DNA of 64,000 nucleotides from Betaproteobacteria bacterium SCN2 (GCA_008923285.1 WBSG01000010.1:38344-102343), one strand, 5' to 3'. Counted from the first letter of the stretch, positions 1 to 12,210 are shown. The notes: generated by a model not told the origin, from the letters alone. Made by a program: numbers and translations.

Positions 1-144
1 CTCGAAGCGCGCATTCTGCAGCGGGCACGCGCGGGCGGCGATGCCTCCGAAGCCGATCTCTCCGTGCTGCAGCATCAACTCGCCACGCAGGAAGCGCTGG
101 GCGCGGATGAACTCGCCGAAACCGCGCGTCAGGGCGAGTCATGA
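1..144 (+). CDS. Kinase/AAA-ATPase family protein, C-terminal fragment
   Basis: Frame 1 is open from the first base of the window to a TGA at 142-144, giving 47 C-terminal residues; the start lies outside. The tail, with A-GGDASEAD followed by LQHQLATQEAL, resembles the end of fused aminoglycoside-phosphotransferase/P-loop kinase proteins, where a GGD(A/S)S-containing helix closes the kinase domain. No catalytic motif lies in the visible part, so the family call rests on that tail alone and is tentative. A gap of about 150 bases follows before the next gene. Confidence 0.5.
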   Translation, partial: LEARILQRARAGGDASEADLSVLQHQLATQEALGADELAETARQGES

Positions 145-298
145 TTTATTCATTTGACCAGGCCCCGGTTCGCGTCTACGGTTAGATCAAACGAACGCGC
201 CGACGATTCCCTGCAATGCAGAGGGAATGCGTTCTTTTTATTTGTCATAGGAACAGCCAGGCTGAGCCGGCAGCCGGAACCAGCCCGAGAACATATCT

Positions 299-874
299 AT
301 GCAGATCACCGACATCCTCGCCCAGATGGGCGACCTCCAGTCCATGGCGCGGGAACTGGGCGTGAGCGAATCCCAGGCGGCAAGCGGCGCCGATGCGCTC
401 CTACCGGCGATTCTCGGCGGCTTCAAGAAGCAGGCCCAGACGCAGCCGGGCGGCCTCGATGGCCTGGGCGGCCTGCTCGGCCAGTTGGGCGGCGGCAACC
501 TGTTCGACGAGGTGCTGTCGCCGCAGCCCACCGACTTGAGCCACGGCAACGACGTGCTGGGGCAGATTTTCGGCTCCAGGGACGTGAGCCGTGCCGTCGC
601 GCAAAACGCGTCATCGCAGACGGGCCTGGATTCCGGAGTGCTGAAGAAGATGCTGCCCATGCTGGCGATGATGGTCGCCGGCTACATGTCCCGGCAGCAA
701 GGCGGGAATCAGCCGGCGCAGCAAGGCGGAGGCCTCGGCGGCTTGCTGGGCGGGCTGTTCGGCGGTCGCTCTTCCGGCGCGGGCGCCCCCGGGCTGGCCG
801 CGATGCTGGACCTCGACGGCGACGGCAATCCGCTCGACGACATTTTGCAGATGGTCGGAAAGAACATGCGCTAG
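299..874 (+). CDS. DUF937 domain protein
   Basis: This 191-residue protein has the look of the DUF937 family: an N-terminal helix with a 'LAQMGDLQSMARELGVSE' type start, then an Ala/Gly-rich 'LLPAILGGFKKQ' helix typical of the YidB-like fold. The centre carries a hydrophobic 'MLPMLAMMVAGYM' helix. The C-terminal third is low-complexity Gly/Gln with repeated GGLLGGLFGG-like words and ends in an Asp-rich DLDGDGNPLDD stretch. No signal peptide is seen. The role of the family is not established. It sits directly upstream of two other small stress-associated proteins. Confidence 0.75.
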   Translation: MQITDILAQMGDLQSMARELGVSESQAASGADALLPAILGGFKKQAQTQPGGLDGLGGLLGQLGGGNLFDEVLSPQPTDLSHGNDVLGQIFGSRDVSRAVAQNASSQTGLDSGVLKKMLPMLAMMVAGYMSRQQGGNQPAQQGGGLGGLLGGLFGGRSSGAGAPGLAAMLDLDGDGNPLDDILQMVGKNMR

Positions 875-917
875 CTTTCGCGCGCAACCCCGTTTGAACT
901 GAGAAAAAGGAACAAAA

Positions 918-1169
918 ATGGGCTGGATCATTTCGCTGGTCATCGGCGGCATCGTCGGCTGGCTGGCAAGCATCATCATGAAGACCAACGCCCAGATGGG
1001 CGTGATCGCCAACGTGCTGGTCGGCGTTGCCGGTTCGCTGCTGGGCAACTGGATCGCGGGGCTGGTCGGCATCTCGCCCACCGGCTTGCTGCGCTTTCTG
1101 GTCGCGCTGGGCGGCGCGGTGCTGCTGATCTTCATTCTGGGCAAGACCGGGGTGATGAAGAAGTCGTAA
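918..1169 (+). CDS. GlsB/YeaQ/YmgE-type membrane protein
   Basis: An 83-residue, very hydrophobic protein with three predicted membrane helices, at roughly residues 3-20, 29-50 and 56-78. It carries the glycine-rich IGGIVGWLAS and GVAGSLLGNW patterns of the transglycosylase-associated (GlsB/YeaQ/YmgE) family. These small inner-membrane proteins are linked to general stress responses, but their molecular job is unknown. An AAAAAGGA-type ribosome site lies just upstream. It is 43 bases after the DUF937 gene and is probably co-transcribed with it. Confidence 0.85.
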   Translation: MGWIISLVIGGIVGWLASIIMKTNAQMGVIANVLVGVAGSLLGNWIAGLVGISPTGLLRFLVALGGAVLLIFILGKTGVMKKS

Positions 1170-1262
1170 GGCGTGGCACGGCCCCTGCCCTGCCGGCAAT
1201 GCGGGAAATCTTAATCGGCGCTGCATGCGCCATCCAGGGCAACAACACTCAAGGAGAGAACA

Positions 1263-1595
1263 ATGCCAGGTTGGTTCGAGTTGAACAAAAGCAGTGATGG
1301 GCAGTTCCGTTTCGTGCTCAAGGCGGAGAATGCGGAAACCCTGCTCACGAGCGAGCTTTATCATTCAAAGGCCTCTGCCGAGAACGGCATCGCCTCGGTG
1401 CAGGCGAATTGCGGCAACGACGCACGCTATGAGCGCAAGGCCGCCAGCAACGGAAAACCGTACTTCAACCTGAAGGCGGCCAACCACCAGGTGATCGGCA
1501 CCAGCCAGATGTATGGCGACGAGGCTGCCCGCGATGCGGGCATCGCTTCGGTGAAGGCGAACGGGGCGAGCACGACGGTGAAGGACAACACCTGA
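1263..1595 (+). CDS. YegP-type DUF1508 tandem-repeat protein
   Basis: The 110 residues form two copies of the DUF1508/YegP unit, at about residues 9-57 and 60-107. Each reads as a strand (FRFVLKAEN; PYFNLKAAN), a 'LLTSELY'/'IGTSQMY' strand and a helix ending in GIASVQAN/GIASVKAN. This matches the duplicated architecture of E. coli YegP, a small soluble protein of unknown function. A strong AAGGAGAG ribosome site precedes the ATG. A hairpin terminator follows, so this gene probably closes the small stress-protein group. Confidence 0.85.
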   Translation: MPGWFELNKSSDGQFRFVLKAENAETLLTSELYHSKASAENGIASVQANCGNDARYERKAASNGKPYFNLKAANHQVIGTSQMYGDEAARDAGIASVKANGASTTVKDNT

Positions 1596-1637
1596 GCGAT
1601 GCCGGGCCGCCAGGCCCGGCCCGATATCCCGATCCGC

Positions 1638-1668
1638 CGGCCGGCTTCCACGGAAGCCGGCTTTTTTG
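1638..1668 (+). terminator. Intrinsic terminator after yegP-like gene
   Basis: GCCGGCTTCC pairs with GGAAGCCGGC across a short loop and is followed by six T residues on the plus strand. The position, 45 bases after the preceding stop codon, fits a rho-independent terminator that separates the small genes from mfd. Confidence 0.85.
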
Positions 1669-1758
1669 TGCCCGCCCGCCTGCGCCGACCAGGCTGCCTG
1701 CGGCGGATGCGTGCGACGCAGCCGGTATAATCCGGCCTTCGCCGTGTAATTGCCTGTC

Positions 1759-5160
<3,402 letters not shown>

Positions 5161-5171
5161 GAACACATAAC

Positions 5172-5290
5172 GCAGAAAGTCCCTTGAACAAGGAGGACAT
5201 GAGGACAAGAGGAACGCCGAATATGCGCGTAACCTGCCTTGCTCCTGTCCTCTTGTCCTCTTTGTAAAAGCTTTCGTCTGCGCCCCTGCG
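5172..5290. repeat. Interspersed inverted repeat downstream of mfd
   Basis: In the 160-base gap after mfd, a GAGGACATGAGGACAAGAGG-like word (about 5192-5213) is mirrored by CTCCTGTCCTCTTGTCCTC (about 5246-5266). The two arms could fold into a long imperfect hairpin. No coding sequence or T-tract accompanies it. It resembles the short palindromic elements scattered between genes in many proteobacterial genomes, and it may also act as a transcript end for mfd. Confidence 0.55.
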
Positions 5291-5320
5291 TTCGCCAAAT
5301 TTAGCCCCCTGGAATTCAAC

Positions 5321-6556
5321 ATGAGCCTGATCCGCCCCTTCCCCGCCCTGCGCCCCGCTCCCGGCCGTGCCGCCGAAGTCGTCGCCCCGCCCTACGACGT
5401 GCTCTCCACCAGCGAGGCGCGCGTGCGCGCGGCCGGCAAGCCGTTCAGCTTCCTGCATATTTCCAAGCCCGAGATCGACCTGCCCGAGGGCACCGATCCC
5501 TACGCGCCCGAGGTGTACGCGAAAGCCGCCGAGAACCTCAAGGCCATGATCGCCGCCGGCGTGCTGAAGCAGGACGAGGCCGCCTGCTACTACGTCTACC
5601 GCATCCAGATGGGCGAGCATGTGCAGACCGGCATCGTCGCCGCCGCCAGCGTGGCCGACTACGACACCAACCGCATCCGCAAGCACGAGTTCACGCGCCC
5701 GGACAAGGAAGACGATCGCGTGCGCCAGATCGACGCCACCAATGCCCAGACCGGCCCGGTGCTCCTGGCCTACCCCGACCAGCCCGAGGTCGATGCGATC
5801 CTGAAGAACACCGCAGCGGGCACGCCGGACGCCGACGCCATGGCCGACGACGGTGTGCGCCATACCCTGTGGGTCATGCGCGATGCCGGCGACATTGCCG
5901 CCATTACGCGGCTGTTCGACGCCATGCCTGCGCTCTACATCGCCGACGGCCACCACCGCTCGGCCTCGGCTTCGCGGATTTGCGCCGCGCGCAAGGCGGC
6001 CAATGCCGGCTACAGCGGGGAGGAGGCCTACAACTATTTCCTGTCGGTGATCTTCCCGGCGCACGAAATGAAGATCCTCGACTACAACCGCGTCATCACC
6101 GATCTCAACGGCCTTTCAGTCGAGGCCTTCCTCGACAGGATCAAGGGCGCCTTCGCCACCGAGGCCGCATCTGCGGCCGTGAAGCCGGCCAAGCCGGGCG
6201 AATTCGGCCTGTATCTGGCCGGCAAGTGGTACAGACTCAACATCCAGCCCGATCGGATCCCGAATGACCCGGTCGGCCGGCTCGACGTCAGCCTGCTGCA
6301 GAACAACCTCATCGCCCCGGTGCTGGGCATTGACGACCCGCGCCGCGACAAGCGCATCGATTTCGTCGGCGGCATCCGCGGCCTCGGCGAACTGGAAAAG
6401 CGCGTGAACAGCGGGGAAATGGTCCTCGCCCTGTCGCTCTTCCCCACCCGCATGGTCGACCTGATGGCGGTGGCCGACGCCAACGAAGTCATGCCGCCCA
6501 AATCCACCTGGTTCGAGCCCAAGCTGGCCGACGGCATGGCCTCGCATCTGCTTTAA
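5321..6556 (+). CDS. DUF1015 family protein
   Basis: The 411 residues show the DUF1015 signature throughout. The N-terminus has 'IRPFPALRPAPGRAAEVVAPPYDVL', where the VAPPYDV motif is diagnostic. The middle has a 'YIADGHHRSASASR' motif that probably forms the active or ligand site, and the C-terminus has an 'MPPKSTWFEPKL' block. The protein is soluble with no signal peptide. The biochemical role of this widespread family is not settled here. The gene is monocistronic: mfd ends 160 bases upstream and flgM has its own promoter downstream. Confidence 0.85.
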   Translation: MSLIRPFPALRPAPGRAAEVVAPPYDVLSTSEARVRAAGKPFSFLHISKPEIDLPEGTDPYAPEVYAKAAENLKAMIAAGVLKQDEAACYYVYRIQMGEHVQTGIVAAASVADYDTNRIRKHEFTRPDKEDDRVRQIDATNAQTGPVLLAYPDQPEVDAILKNTAAGTPDADAMADDGVRHTLWVMRDAGDIAAITRLFDAMPALYIADGHHRSASASRICAARKAANAGYSGEEAYNYFLSVIFPAHEMKILDYNRVITDLNGLSVEAFLDRIKGAFATEAASAAVKPAKPGEFGLYLAGKWYRLNIQPDRIPNDPVGRLDVSLLQNNLIAPVLGIDDPRRDKRIDFVGGIRGLGELEKRVNSGEMVLALSLFPTRMVDLMAVADANEVMPPKSTWFEPKLADGMASHLL

Positions 6557-6619
6557 ATTATCCGCGTCAGGATCATGGCTTATCGCCTTGATTCGTAATC
6601 GATATTCATGCGACCAGCC

Positions 6620-6646
6620 TAAAGTTTTTCGCGGCAGGGCCGAAAA
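6620..6646 (+). promoter_or_regulatory. Sigma-28 (FliA) promoter of flgM
   Basis: TAAAGTTT at 6620-6627 and GCCGAAAA at 6639-6646 are separated by exactly 11 bases. The enterobacterial FliA consensus is TAAAGTTT-N11-GCCGATAA, so only one base differs. It lies about 46 bases upstream of the flgM start codon on the same strand. FlgM production would thus depend on the sigma factor it inhibits, a feedback loop known from flagellar systems. Confidence 0.88.
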
Positions 6647-6692
6647 GCCAGATTAGTAGCAACTAACTATCCGGCTTTCCGGCTCTGCCCAC

Positions 6693-7004
6693 ATGAAAAT
6701 CACCAAGCGGCCCCCTACCGTTAACGGCGACAAGAGTGTTTCCGGCACCCGGGGCGCTCGCGTCAGCGAGCTGGCCAGGCCGGCAGCTTCCGGCAATGTG
6801 GACAAGCTCCAGGTCGCCGCCTCCACCACCCAGTTGCGCGAACTCGAGGCCGAGCTTGCCAAGTTCGACATTTCCGACGCGGCCAAGGTGGCCGCGATCA
6901 AGCGCGCCATCGACAACGGCACCTTCGAAGTGAACAGCGTGCTGGTTGCCGACCGTCTGATCGACACCGCCAAGGAAGCGGTGCGCAAGCGCCCGCGCAA
7001 ATAA
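6693..7004 (+). CDS. flgM: Anti-sigma-28 factor FlgM
   Basis: A 103-residue FlgM. The N-terminal half is polar and probably unfolded; the C-terminal half carries the sigma-binding helices, with 'VAAIKRAIDNGTFEVNSVLVADRLID' as the classic FlgM signature. It binds the flagellar sigma factor FliA and is exported through the completed hook-basal body, releasing late flagellar genes. It lacks the usual flgA and flgN neighbours, which may lie elsewhere. A near-consensus FliA promoter precedes it. A short gap separates it from the metal chaperone gene downstream. Confidence 0.9.
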   Translation: MKITKRPPTVNGDKSVSGTRGARVSELARPAASGNVDKLQVAASTTQLRELEAELAKFDISDAAKVAAIKRAIDNGTFEVNSVLVADRLIDTAKEAVRKRPRK

Positions 7005-7051
7005 ATAGGGTTTAAACTTGGCGCCATCTGCAGAATGACGATGGAGCCAAA

Positions 7052-7273
7052 ATGACCGAAACGATCCTGACCATTTCCGGCATGACCTGCGGCGGCTGCG
7101 TCAACAGCGTGACGCGCGTATTGACTGCCGTTCCCGGCGTACAGAAAGCCGATGTGACCCTGCTCCCCTCACAGGCCCGGGTCAGCTACGACGCGGCGCT
7201 CGCCGATCCGGAAAAGCTTGCCCAGGCCGTGGCCGACGCCGGCTTCACGGTGACAGCACACCGGCCTGCTTGA
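7052..7273 (+). CDS. CopZ-like heavy-metal-binding chaperone
   Basis: A 73-residue stand-alone HMA domain with the GMTCGGC metal site (Cys13 and Cys16) and a beta-alpha-beta-beta-alpha-beta pattern. Such proteins carry Cu(I) or a similar soft metal in the cytoplasm to a P1B-type ATPase. No copA or metal-responsive regulator is visible beside it. The ribosome site is the GGAG in GATGGAGCC. Its last 29 bases overlap the end of the convergent GGDEF/EAL gene. Confidence 0.88.
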   Translation: MTETILTISGMTCGGCVNSVTRVLTAVPGVQKADVTLLPSQARVSYDAALADPEKLAQAVADAGFTVTAHRPA

Positions 7274-9362
7274 GCCTTGGCAGCAGGGTCGACAGCGGTT
7301 CCGGCTTGTGCAGGTAATCGCCCTGCGCATAATCGATGCCGATGCTGCGCAGGCAGTCCATGACATCGGCCGATTCGACATATTCCGCAACGGTCTTGAG
7401 GCCGACCTTGTGGCCGATGCGGTTGATCGCCTCGACCATCGAGTAGTCGAGCGTATCCCTTGCCATATCCTGCACGAATGCCCCGTCGATCTTGAGGTAG
7501 TCGACCTGCAGGTTCTTGAGGTAGCCGAACGAGGACAGGCCGCTGCCGAAGTCGTCGAGTGCGAAGCGGCAGCCGAAGGTCTTCAGCTCGGCGATGAAGT
7601 CGTTGATGGTGACCAGATCGCCGATCGCGGCGGTTTCGGTGATCTCGAAGCACAGCATTTCGCCAAGGCCCGGCCTTTCCTTGAGCGCGGCGTGCAGCCA
7701 GCTTCTGAATTCCCGGTTTTTCAGTGACACGCCCGACAGGTTGACGGCGAACATGCAGCCGTTGCGGGCGGTCCTTGTCCGTTCGGCAAGGGTGCTGCCG
7801 AAGGTGTCGATCACGCTCTCGATGGTCCAGCGGTCCAGCCTCGGCATCAGCGCGTAGCGCTCCGCCGCCGGGATGAAGGCCATGGGCAGGATGATGCCGC
7901 CGTCTTCGTCGAGCATGCGCATGAGAATCTCGATATGGCAGGCCGGATTGCGCTCGTCGACCGGGCGGATTTCCTGCCAGTACAGCCTCATCAGGTCTTC
8001 TTCCAGCGCCTTGTGAATGCGGGCGACCCATTGCATTTCGCCGCGATGGCGGGCCATGTCGATATCGGCAGGCTGGTAGACGTGCACCTGGTTGCGGCCG
8101 CGGTCCTTGGCCACGTAACAGGCCGCATCGGCAGCGGACAGCAGGTCGGCCATCGAGCCGGAGTCCCGTTCGACCATCACCAGTCCGATGCTGACGCCGA
8201 TATTGAACAGGCGATTGTCCCACTTGAAACGGAACTGCCGCACCATGTTGCGGCAGGCTTCCGCCACCAGGGTGGCATCCTTGAGATCGCAGTTTTCCAG
8301 CAGCAGGGCGAATTCGTCGCCGCCCAGACGCGCCAGGGTGTCGCGCTCGCGCAGCAGTTCCTTCAGCATCAGGGCGAGCTGGCGCAACAGTTCGTCGCCG
8401 GCGGCGTGGCCGCAGGTGTCGTTGATGACCTTGAACTGGTCGAGGTCCATGTAGCACAGGGCATGGGTTCTGCCATGCTGGCGCGCGGTAGCGATGGCCT
8501 GGCCCAGCCGGTGCTCGAACTCGTTGCGATTGACCAGCCCGGTCAGCGCATCATGGTTGGCCTGGTAGACTAGGCGCGCAGTGGCCTGGTCGATGCGCTC
8601 CTGCATCTGCTCGTGCGCCGCCTGCAGGCTGCTTGCCATGTGATTGACGCCGCGCTCGAGCACGCCGAATTCGTCGTTGGCATCGGTCGAGGCCACGCGT
8701 TCGGTGAGATGACCCTCGCCGATGCGCTCCACCGACCTGGCCAGCGACAGGATCGGCTGGGTGATGCGCCGCCCCAACTGCCAGCCTAGCAGCGCACTGA
8801 AGGCGAGGCCGATGAGCAGGATGACCACGCTTTGCCAGATGATCTGCCACTGTCCGGCATACAGGCTGTCCTTCGACAGTTCCAGGCTCACCCAGCCTGC
8901 CTTCTGGCGCAGATAGGGCTCCCCCTCCTCCTCGGGCATCTGGAAATCGTCCGTCGTGACCACGGTGCGCATGACAGGCGCATAGAACAGCAGGGAACCA
9001 TCCACCTCCATGCGGGTAACGCCCTGCACGTCCGCCACGCCAGCGGGTATCGTGCGCTCCCGCGTCGAACCGGCATGGGTCAGCATACGGCCGGCGCCGT
9101 CGAAAACCGTCACCCCCCTGACATCGGGCTCCCGCGCAGCGGAAGTCAGCAAGGGAACGAGGATCTCGGGATTGCCTGAAATCACGCCGTATTCCACGGC
9201 GGGCGCAAGATGGCGCACGGTGGCGGCGCCGCGCTCGACCAGCGACTGGCCAAGTTCCTGAATGCGGGTATAGGCCAGATAGGTCATCAGCGCGGAACTG
9301 ATCACCATCACCGGCAGGATGGACAGCCAGAAAACGCGTGCGCGAATGCCTGACCTGATCAT
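7245..9362 (-). CDS. Membrane GGDEF/EAL c-di-GMP protein with HAMP
   Basis: A 705-residue protein with a membrane helix near residues 9-30, a periplasmic domain to about 185, a second helix, a HAMP segment, then GGDEF and EAL domains. The cyclase site is intact (ARLGGDEF) with an RxxD inhibitory site five residues before it (RERD). The EAL motif reads EIL, but the DDFG, KID and ITETAA metal and substrate motifs are present, so it may both make and break c-di-GMP. The ATG at 9362 overlaps the upstream binding-protein stop by four bases (ATGA). That makes translational coupling likely and suggests the binding protein senses for it. Confidence 0.9.
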   Translation of the reverse strand: MIRSGIRARVFWLSILPVMVISSALMTYLAYTRIQELGQSLVERGAATVRHLAPAVEYGVISGNPEILVPLLTSAAREPDVRGVTVFDGAGRMLTHAGSTRERTIPAGVADVQGVTRMEVDGSLLFYAPVMRTVVTTDDFQMPEEEGEPYLRQKAGWVSLELSKDSLYAGQWQIIWQSVVILLIGLAFSALLGWQLGRRITQPILSLARSVERIGEGHLTERVASTDANDEFGVLERGVNHMASSLQAAHEQMQERIDQATARLVYQANHDALTGLVNRNEFEHRLGQAIATARQHGRTHALCYMDLDQFKVINDTCGHAAGDELLRQLALMLKELLRERDTLARLGGDEFALLLENCDLKDATLVAEACRNMVRQFRFKWDNRLFNIGVSIGLVMVERDSGSMADLLSAADAACYVAKDRGRNQVHVYQPADIDMARHRGEMQWVARIHKALEEDLMRLYWQEIRPVDERNPACHIEILMRMLDEDGGIILPMAFIPAAERYALMPRLDRWTIESVIDTFGSTLAERTRTARNGCMFAVNLSGVSLKNREFRSWLHAALKERPGLGEMLCFEITETAAIGDLVTINDFIAELKTFGCRFALDDFGSGLSSFGYLKNLQVDYLKIDGAFVQDMARDTLDYSMVEAINRIGHKVGLKTVAEYVESADVMDCLRSIGIDYAQGDYLHKPEPLSTLLPRLKQAGVLSP

Positions 9363-10312
9363 TCCTGCCCCCCCAGCACGTTCAGCAAGTATTCTTCGCT
9401 CAGTGTGTCGATGCCTAGCGAGCGTGCCACATGCGCGTTTACCGAAACCGAAAAATACCTGGGCCACTGCATGCTCGGCAGCTTGCCGCCATTCAGCATC
9501 CTGGCGGCAATCTCGCCTGCCTGGCGGCCCACCTGCTCGGGCGACGAGTACAGCGAAACCAGCGCCCCGGCGCGCGACAGCGCTTTGGAATAGCCCACCA
9601 CCGGGTCGCGGTAGCGGTAAGAGGTCATGAGCACGCTCTGTACCGTGTTGCGGTTGAGCACTTCCGCATCGGGCACGGCGAGCAGGAGGTCGGCATCCTT
9701 CAGCACCTGGCCAAGCGTGGCGACCAGCGCCGACTCGGACTCGGCCACGGCGCCGACCACGGTCAGGTTCTCGGCCTCGGCCGCGGCCTGCAGCACGCCC
9801 AGTGCATCGGCATTCCTGGGTCCGACCACGACGCCCACCCTGGTTGCCCGGGGCAACGCGTTCCTGACCAGGCGCAACTGGCGCGACAGCGGCTGTTCGA
9901 GCACCACGGCCCCGGCACTGCGGCCGCCTGCGGCAAGCTTGGCCCTGCCCTGTGCCTGGTACCAGTCCTCGGTGACCAGCACGGCCAGCACCGGCGTGTT
10001 GCCGCCCTGCGCCGCCATCTGCTCCGCCGCCTTCACGCCGACGGTGACCAGCAGGCTGGCGCGCGACACGACAGCGCCGCTGGCTGCCAGCCTGTCCGCC
10101 AGCACCTTCGATATGGCGTGCTGCGGCTTCAGCGCCGCTTCGATGGCATTCGCCGCCTCATGGTAGGGAGCGGCGTCCTCGGACAGCACGACGGCCACCA
10201 GCGACGCCTGCGCGGACACCCCGGCGAGCGCCAGCATGAACATGCCGGCATGCAATAACTGCCGTCCGCAAAAGCGCTTCAGCAAAAAGGGGGCGCAGGA
10301 TAGCGTCAGCAA
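9359..10312 (-). CDS. Periplasmic ABC-type substrate-binding protein
   Basis: A 317-residue protein of the ABC_sub_bind (YphF/TrpX-like) family. An N-terminal signal segment (hydrophobic core LHAGMFMLALAGVSAQAS) is followed by two Rossmann-like lobes, with 'LVTVGVKAAEQMA', 'RVGVVVGPRNADALGVL' and 'YSSPEQVGRQAGEIAARML' typical of the family. The open frame starts at a TTG (10312) only one base after the dnaQ stop; an in-frame ATG at 10246 would give a shorter signal peptide. No permease or ATPase is adjacent. Its partner is the downstream membrane GGDEF/EAL protein, so a sensing role is more likely than import. Confidence 0.8.
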   Translation of the reverse strand: MLTLSCAPFLLKRFCGRQLLHAGMFMLALAGVSAQASLVAVVLSEDAAPYHEAANAIEAALKPQHAISKVLADRLAASGAVVSRASLLVTVGVKAAEQMAAQGGNTPVLAVLVTEDWYQAQGRAKLAAGGRSAGAVVLEQPLSRQLRLVRNALPRATRVGVVVGPRNADALGVLQAAAEAENLTVVGAVAESESALVATLGQVLKDADLLLAVPDAEVLNRNTVQSVLMTSYRYRDPVVGYSKALSRAGALVSLYSSPEQVGRQAGEIAARMLNGGKLPSMQWPRYFSVSVNAHVARSLGIDTLSEEYLLNVLGGQE

Positions 10313-10313
10313 T

Positions 10314-11018
10314 TCAAATCGCTTGTTCTTGCATCCAGAGGCAGCCGCCGCCGCTTTCCTTGTCGATCTGTTTCAGCAAATCGAGATGGGCCGCCACTTC
10401 CTGCTCGGGAATTTGCACGGCCAGCGGGCGCGGGCGCTGCCTGCTCCTGTCCTCCCTGGCGGCCTCGGCATTCGGCCCTGACGAATCCATGACCAGGGTT
10501 TCCTGCCCGCGCGTCATGGACAGATAGACCTGGGCCAGCAGTTCACAGTCGAGCAACGCACCGTGCAGGGTGCGGGTGGAATTGTCCACGCCATAGCGCT
10601 TGCACAGTGCATCGAGGCTGTTGCGCTGGCCCGGATGCAGGTTGCGGGCCATCAGCAGGGTATCGATCACCTCGCCAATGCAGGTTTCCAGGCCGCCCAT
10701 GCCATGCAGCGCCAGTTCCGCATTGAGGAAGGCGGTATCGAAGGGAGCGTTGTGGATGATGAGCTCCGCGCCGCCAACGAATTCGAGGAGCTCCGCGGCG
10801 ATGTCGGCGAATCTCGGCTTGTCCTGCAGGAACTCGCGGGTAATGCCGTGAACCTGCAGCGCCCCCTCCTCGATGTCGCGGTCGGGATTGAGGTAGCGGT
10901 GGAAATGGTTGCCGGTAAGCCGCCTGTTGACCATCTCGACCGCGGCGATCTCGATCACCCGGTGTCCCTGGCGCGGGTCAAGGCCGGTGGTTTCCGTGTC
11001 CAGAATGATTTGTCGCAA
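10314..11018 (-). CDS. dnaQ: DNA polymerase III epsilon subunit (proofreading exonuclease)
   Basis: A 234-residue 3'-5' exonuclease of the DnaQ family and the proofreading subunit of the replicative polymerase. ExoI (LDTETTG) is at the extreme N-terminus, ExoII is NAPFDTAFL and ExoIII is LHGALLDCELLAQVYL. The C-terminal tail would bind the alpha subunit. The TTG start is forced: the rnhA stop codon TAA lies in the same frame nine bases upstream. A GGATAAG ribosome site overlaps that stop. It is part of the tight methyltransferase-rnhA-dnaQ run. Confidence 0.95.
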   Translation of the reverse strand: MRQIILDTETTGLDPRQGHRVIEIAAVEMVNRRLTGNHFHRYLNPDRDIEEGALQVHGITREFLQDKPRFADIAAELLEFVGGAELIIHNAPFDTAFLNAELALHGMGGLETCIGEVIDTLLMARNLHPGQRNSLDALCKRYGVDNSTRTLHGALLDCELLAQVYLSMTRGQETLVMDSSGPNAEAAREDRSRQRPRPLAVQIPEQEVAAHLDLLKQIDKESGGGCLWMQEQAI

Positions 11019-11027
11019 TTTTCTGTC

Positions 11028-11474
11028 TTATCCCGTTATGCCGGCCGCGCCCAGATTCGCCAGCCTGTCGGCGGATTCGTTGCCCGGGTGTCCGGCGTGC
11101 CCCTTCACCCAGATCCATTTGACCGTGTGGCGTGATGATACCGCCTCCAGTTCCTGCCACAGGTCCTGATTCTTCACTGGCTTGCCGTCGGCCGTCTTCC
11201 AGCCCTTGCGCTTCCAGCCGGCCAGCCATTCGCTGATGCCCTTGTGCACGTATTGCGAATCGGTATGAACGCGGACATGGCTCGGCCGCTTGAGGCTTTT
11301 CAGCGCCTCGATCACGGCCTGCAACTCCATGCGGTTGTTGGTGGTGTGGGCTTCGCCGCCATGCAGTTCCTTGCGATGCGTGCCATAGACCAGCAGCACT
11401 CCCCAGCCGCCCGGGCCCGGATTGCCCTTGCAGGCGCCATCGGTGTAGGCGTCCACCCAGTCAGTGTTTTCCAC
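11028..11474 (-). CDS. rnhA: Ribonuclease HI
   Basis: A 148-residue RNase HI that removes the RNA strand of RNA-DNA hybrids. The DEDD metal-binding set is present: Asp12 in [14 protein letters not shown], Glu in NNRMELQAV, Asp in HTDSQYV and Asp in GNESADRLA. The GTG at 11474 was preferred because it gives the usual family length; an upstream TTG at 11519 would add 15 residues lying inside the methyltransferase gene. The first 14 bases overlap the end of that gene. rnhA and dnaQ are adjacent in many proteobacteria. Confidence 0.93.
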   Translation of the reverse strand: MENTDWVDAYTDGACKGNPGPGGWGVLLVYGTHRKELHGGEAHTTNNRMELQAVIEALKSLKRPSHVRVHTDSQYVHKGISEWLAGWKRKGWKTADGKPVKNQDLWQELEAVSSRHTVKWIWVKGHAGHPGNESADRLANLGAAGITG

Positions 11475-12210
11475 GCCGGGTCCGGTAATGGGCAAGATTG
11501 TGCACGTTGCGCGCGGCAAGCTGGGGAGCGGCGGCCTTGGCCGGCGTGCTTCTCCAGGCCGGGGTCAGCACGCGCATGCCATGCACGCGCTTGATCGCCT
11601 GCAGGAAGTAGACGCCGCCGCCCATGGCCCACCAGCGGTCGCCTGCGGGCTCCATGAAGCGGAAGCGCTTCAGCCAGTTGTCCTTGTTGATCGGCGGGCG
11701 GTAGCAGCACATGCTGCCTGCCGACAGCTCGAAGCCGAGCAGTTCGAGCCAGTCCCTGACCCGCGGCATGTTGAGGAAATGGCCGTTCCAGGGAAACCCC
11801 CTTTCATGGCCCTTGAGCATGCGGGCAAGGCCCCAGAGGCTGCGCGGGTTGAAGCCGGACAGTACCAGCCGTCCCTCCGGGCGCAGCACTCTTTCCGCCT
11901 CGCGCAGGACTTGGTGGGGATGGTCGGTATATTCCAGCACGTGCGGCATGATCAGCAGGTCCACCGACTGGCTGTCGAAGGGCAGGAACATGGGCTCGGC
12001 CAGCACCTGGGCACGATCGGCCTGGCCGCACTGTATCCGGCCGGGAATACGGCTGTTGCGCAGGAAGTCGAACTGGTTGAGACCGATCTGCACCGCGTAA
12101 AAACCGAATATGTCGGCCACGACGCGGTCATAATAGTTCTGCTCGCGCTCGAGCAGGTAAGCTCCGAGCGGACTGGCGAACCATTCCGGACTGATTATCG
12201 AAGCCTTCAT
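11461..12210 (-). CDS. SAM-dependent methyltransferase (class I)
   Basis: A 249-residue protein of the Methyltransf_11 type. The Rossmann core includes '[18 protein letters not shown]' (strand 4) and '[21 protein letters not shown]' (post-IV), while the first glycine-rich motif is weak. This gene commonly lies between gloB and rnhA in betaproteobacteria; its substrate is unknown. Translation starts 15 bases from the divergent gloB start, so the two genes must have promoters reaching into each other. Confidence 0.85.
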   Translation of the reverse strand: MKASIISPEWFASPLGAYLLEREQNYYDRVVADIFGFYAVQIGLNQFDFLRNSRIPGRIQCGQADRAQVLAEPMFLPFDSQSVDLLIMPHVLEYTDHPHQVLREAERVLRPEGRLVLSGFNPRSLWGLARMLKGHERGFPWNGHFLNMPRVRDWLELLGFELSAGSMCCYRPPINKDNWLKRFRFMEPAGDRWWAMGGGVYFLQAIKRVHGMRVLTPAWRSTPAKAAAPQLAARNVHNLAHYRTRRGKH

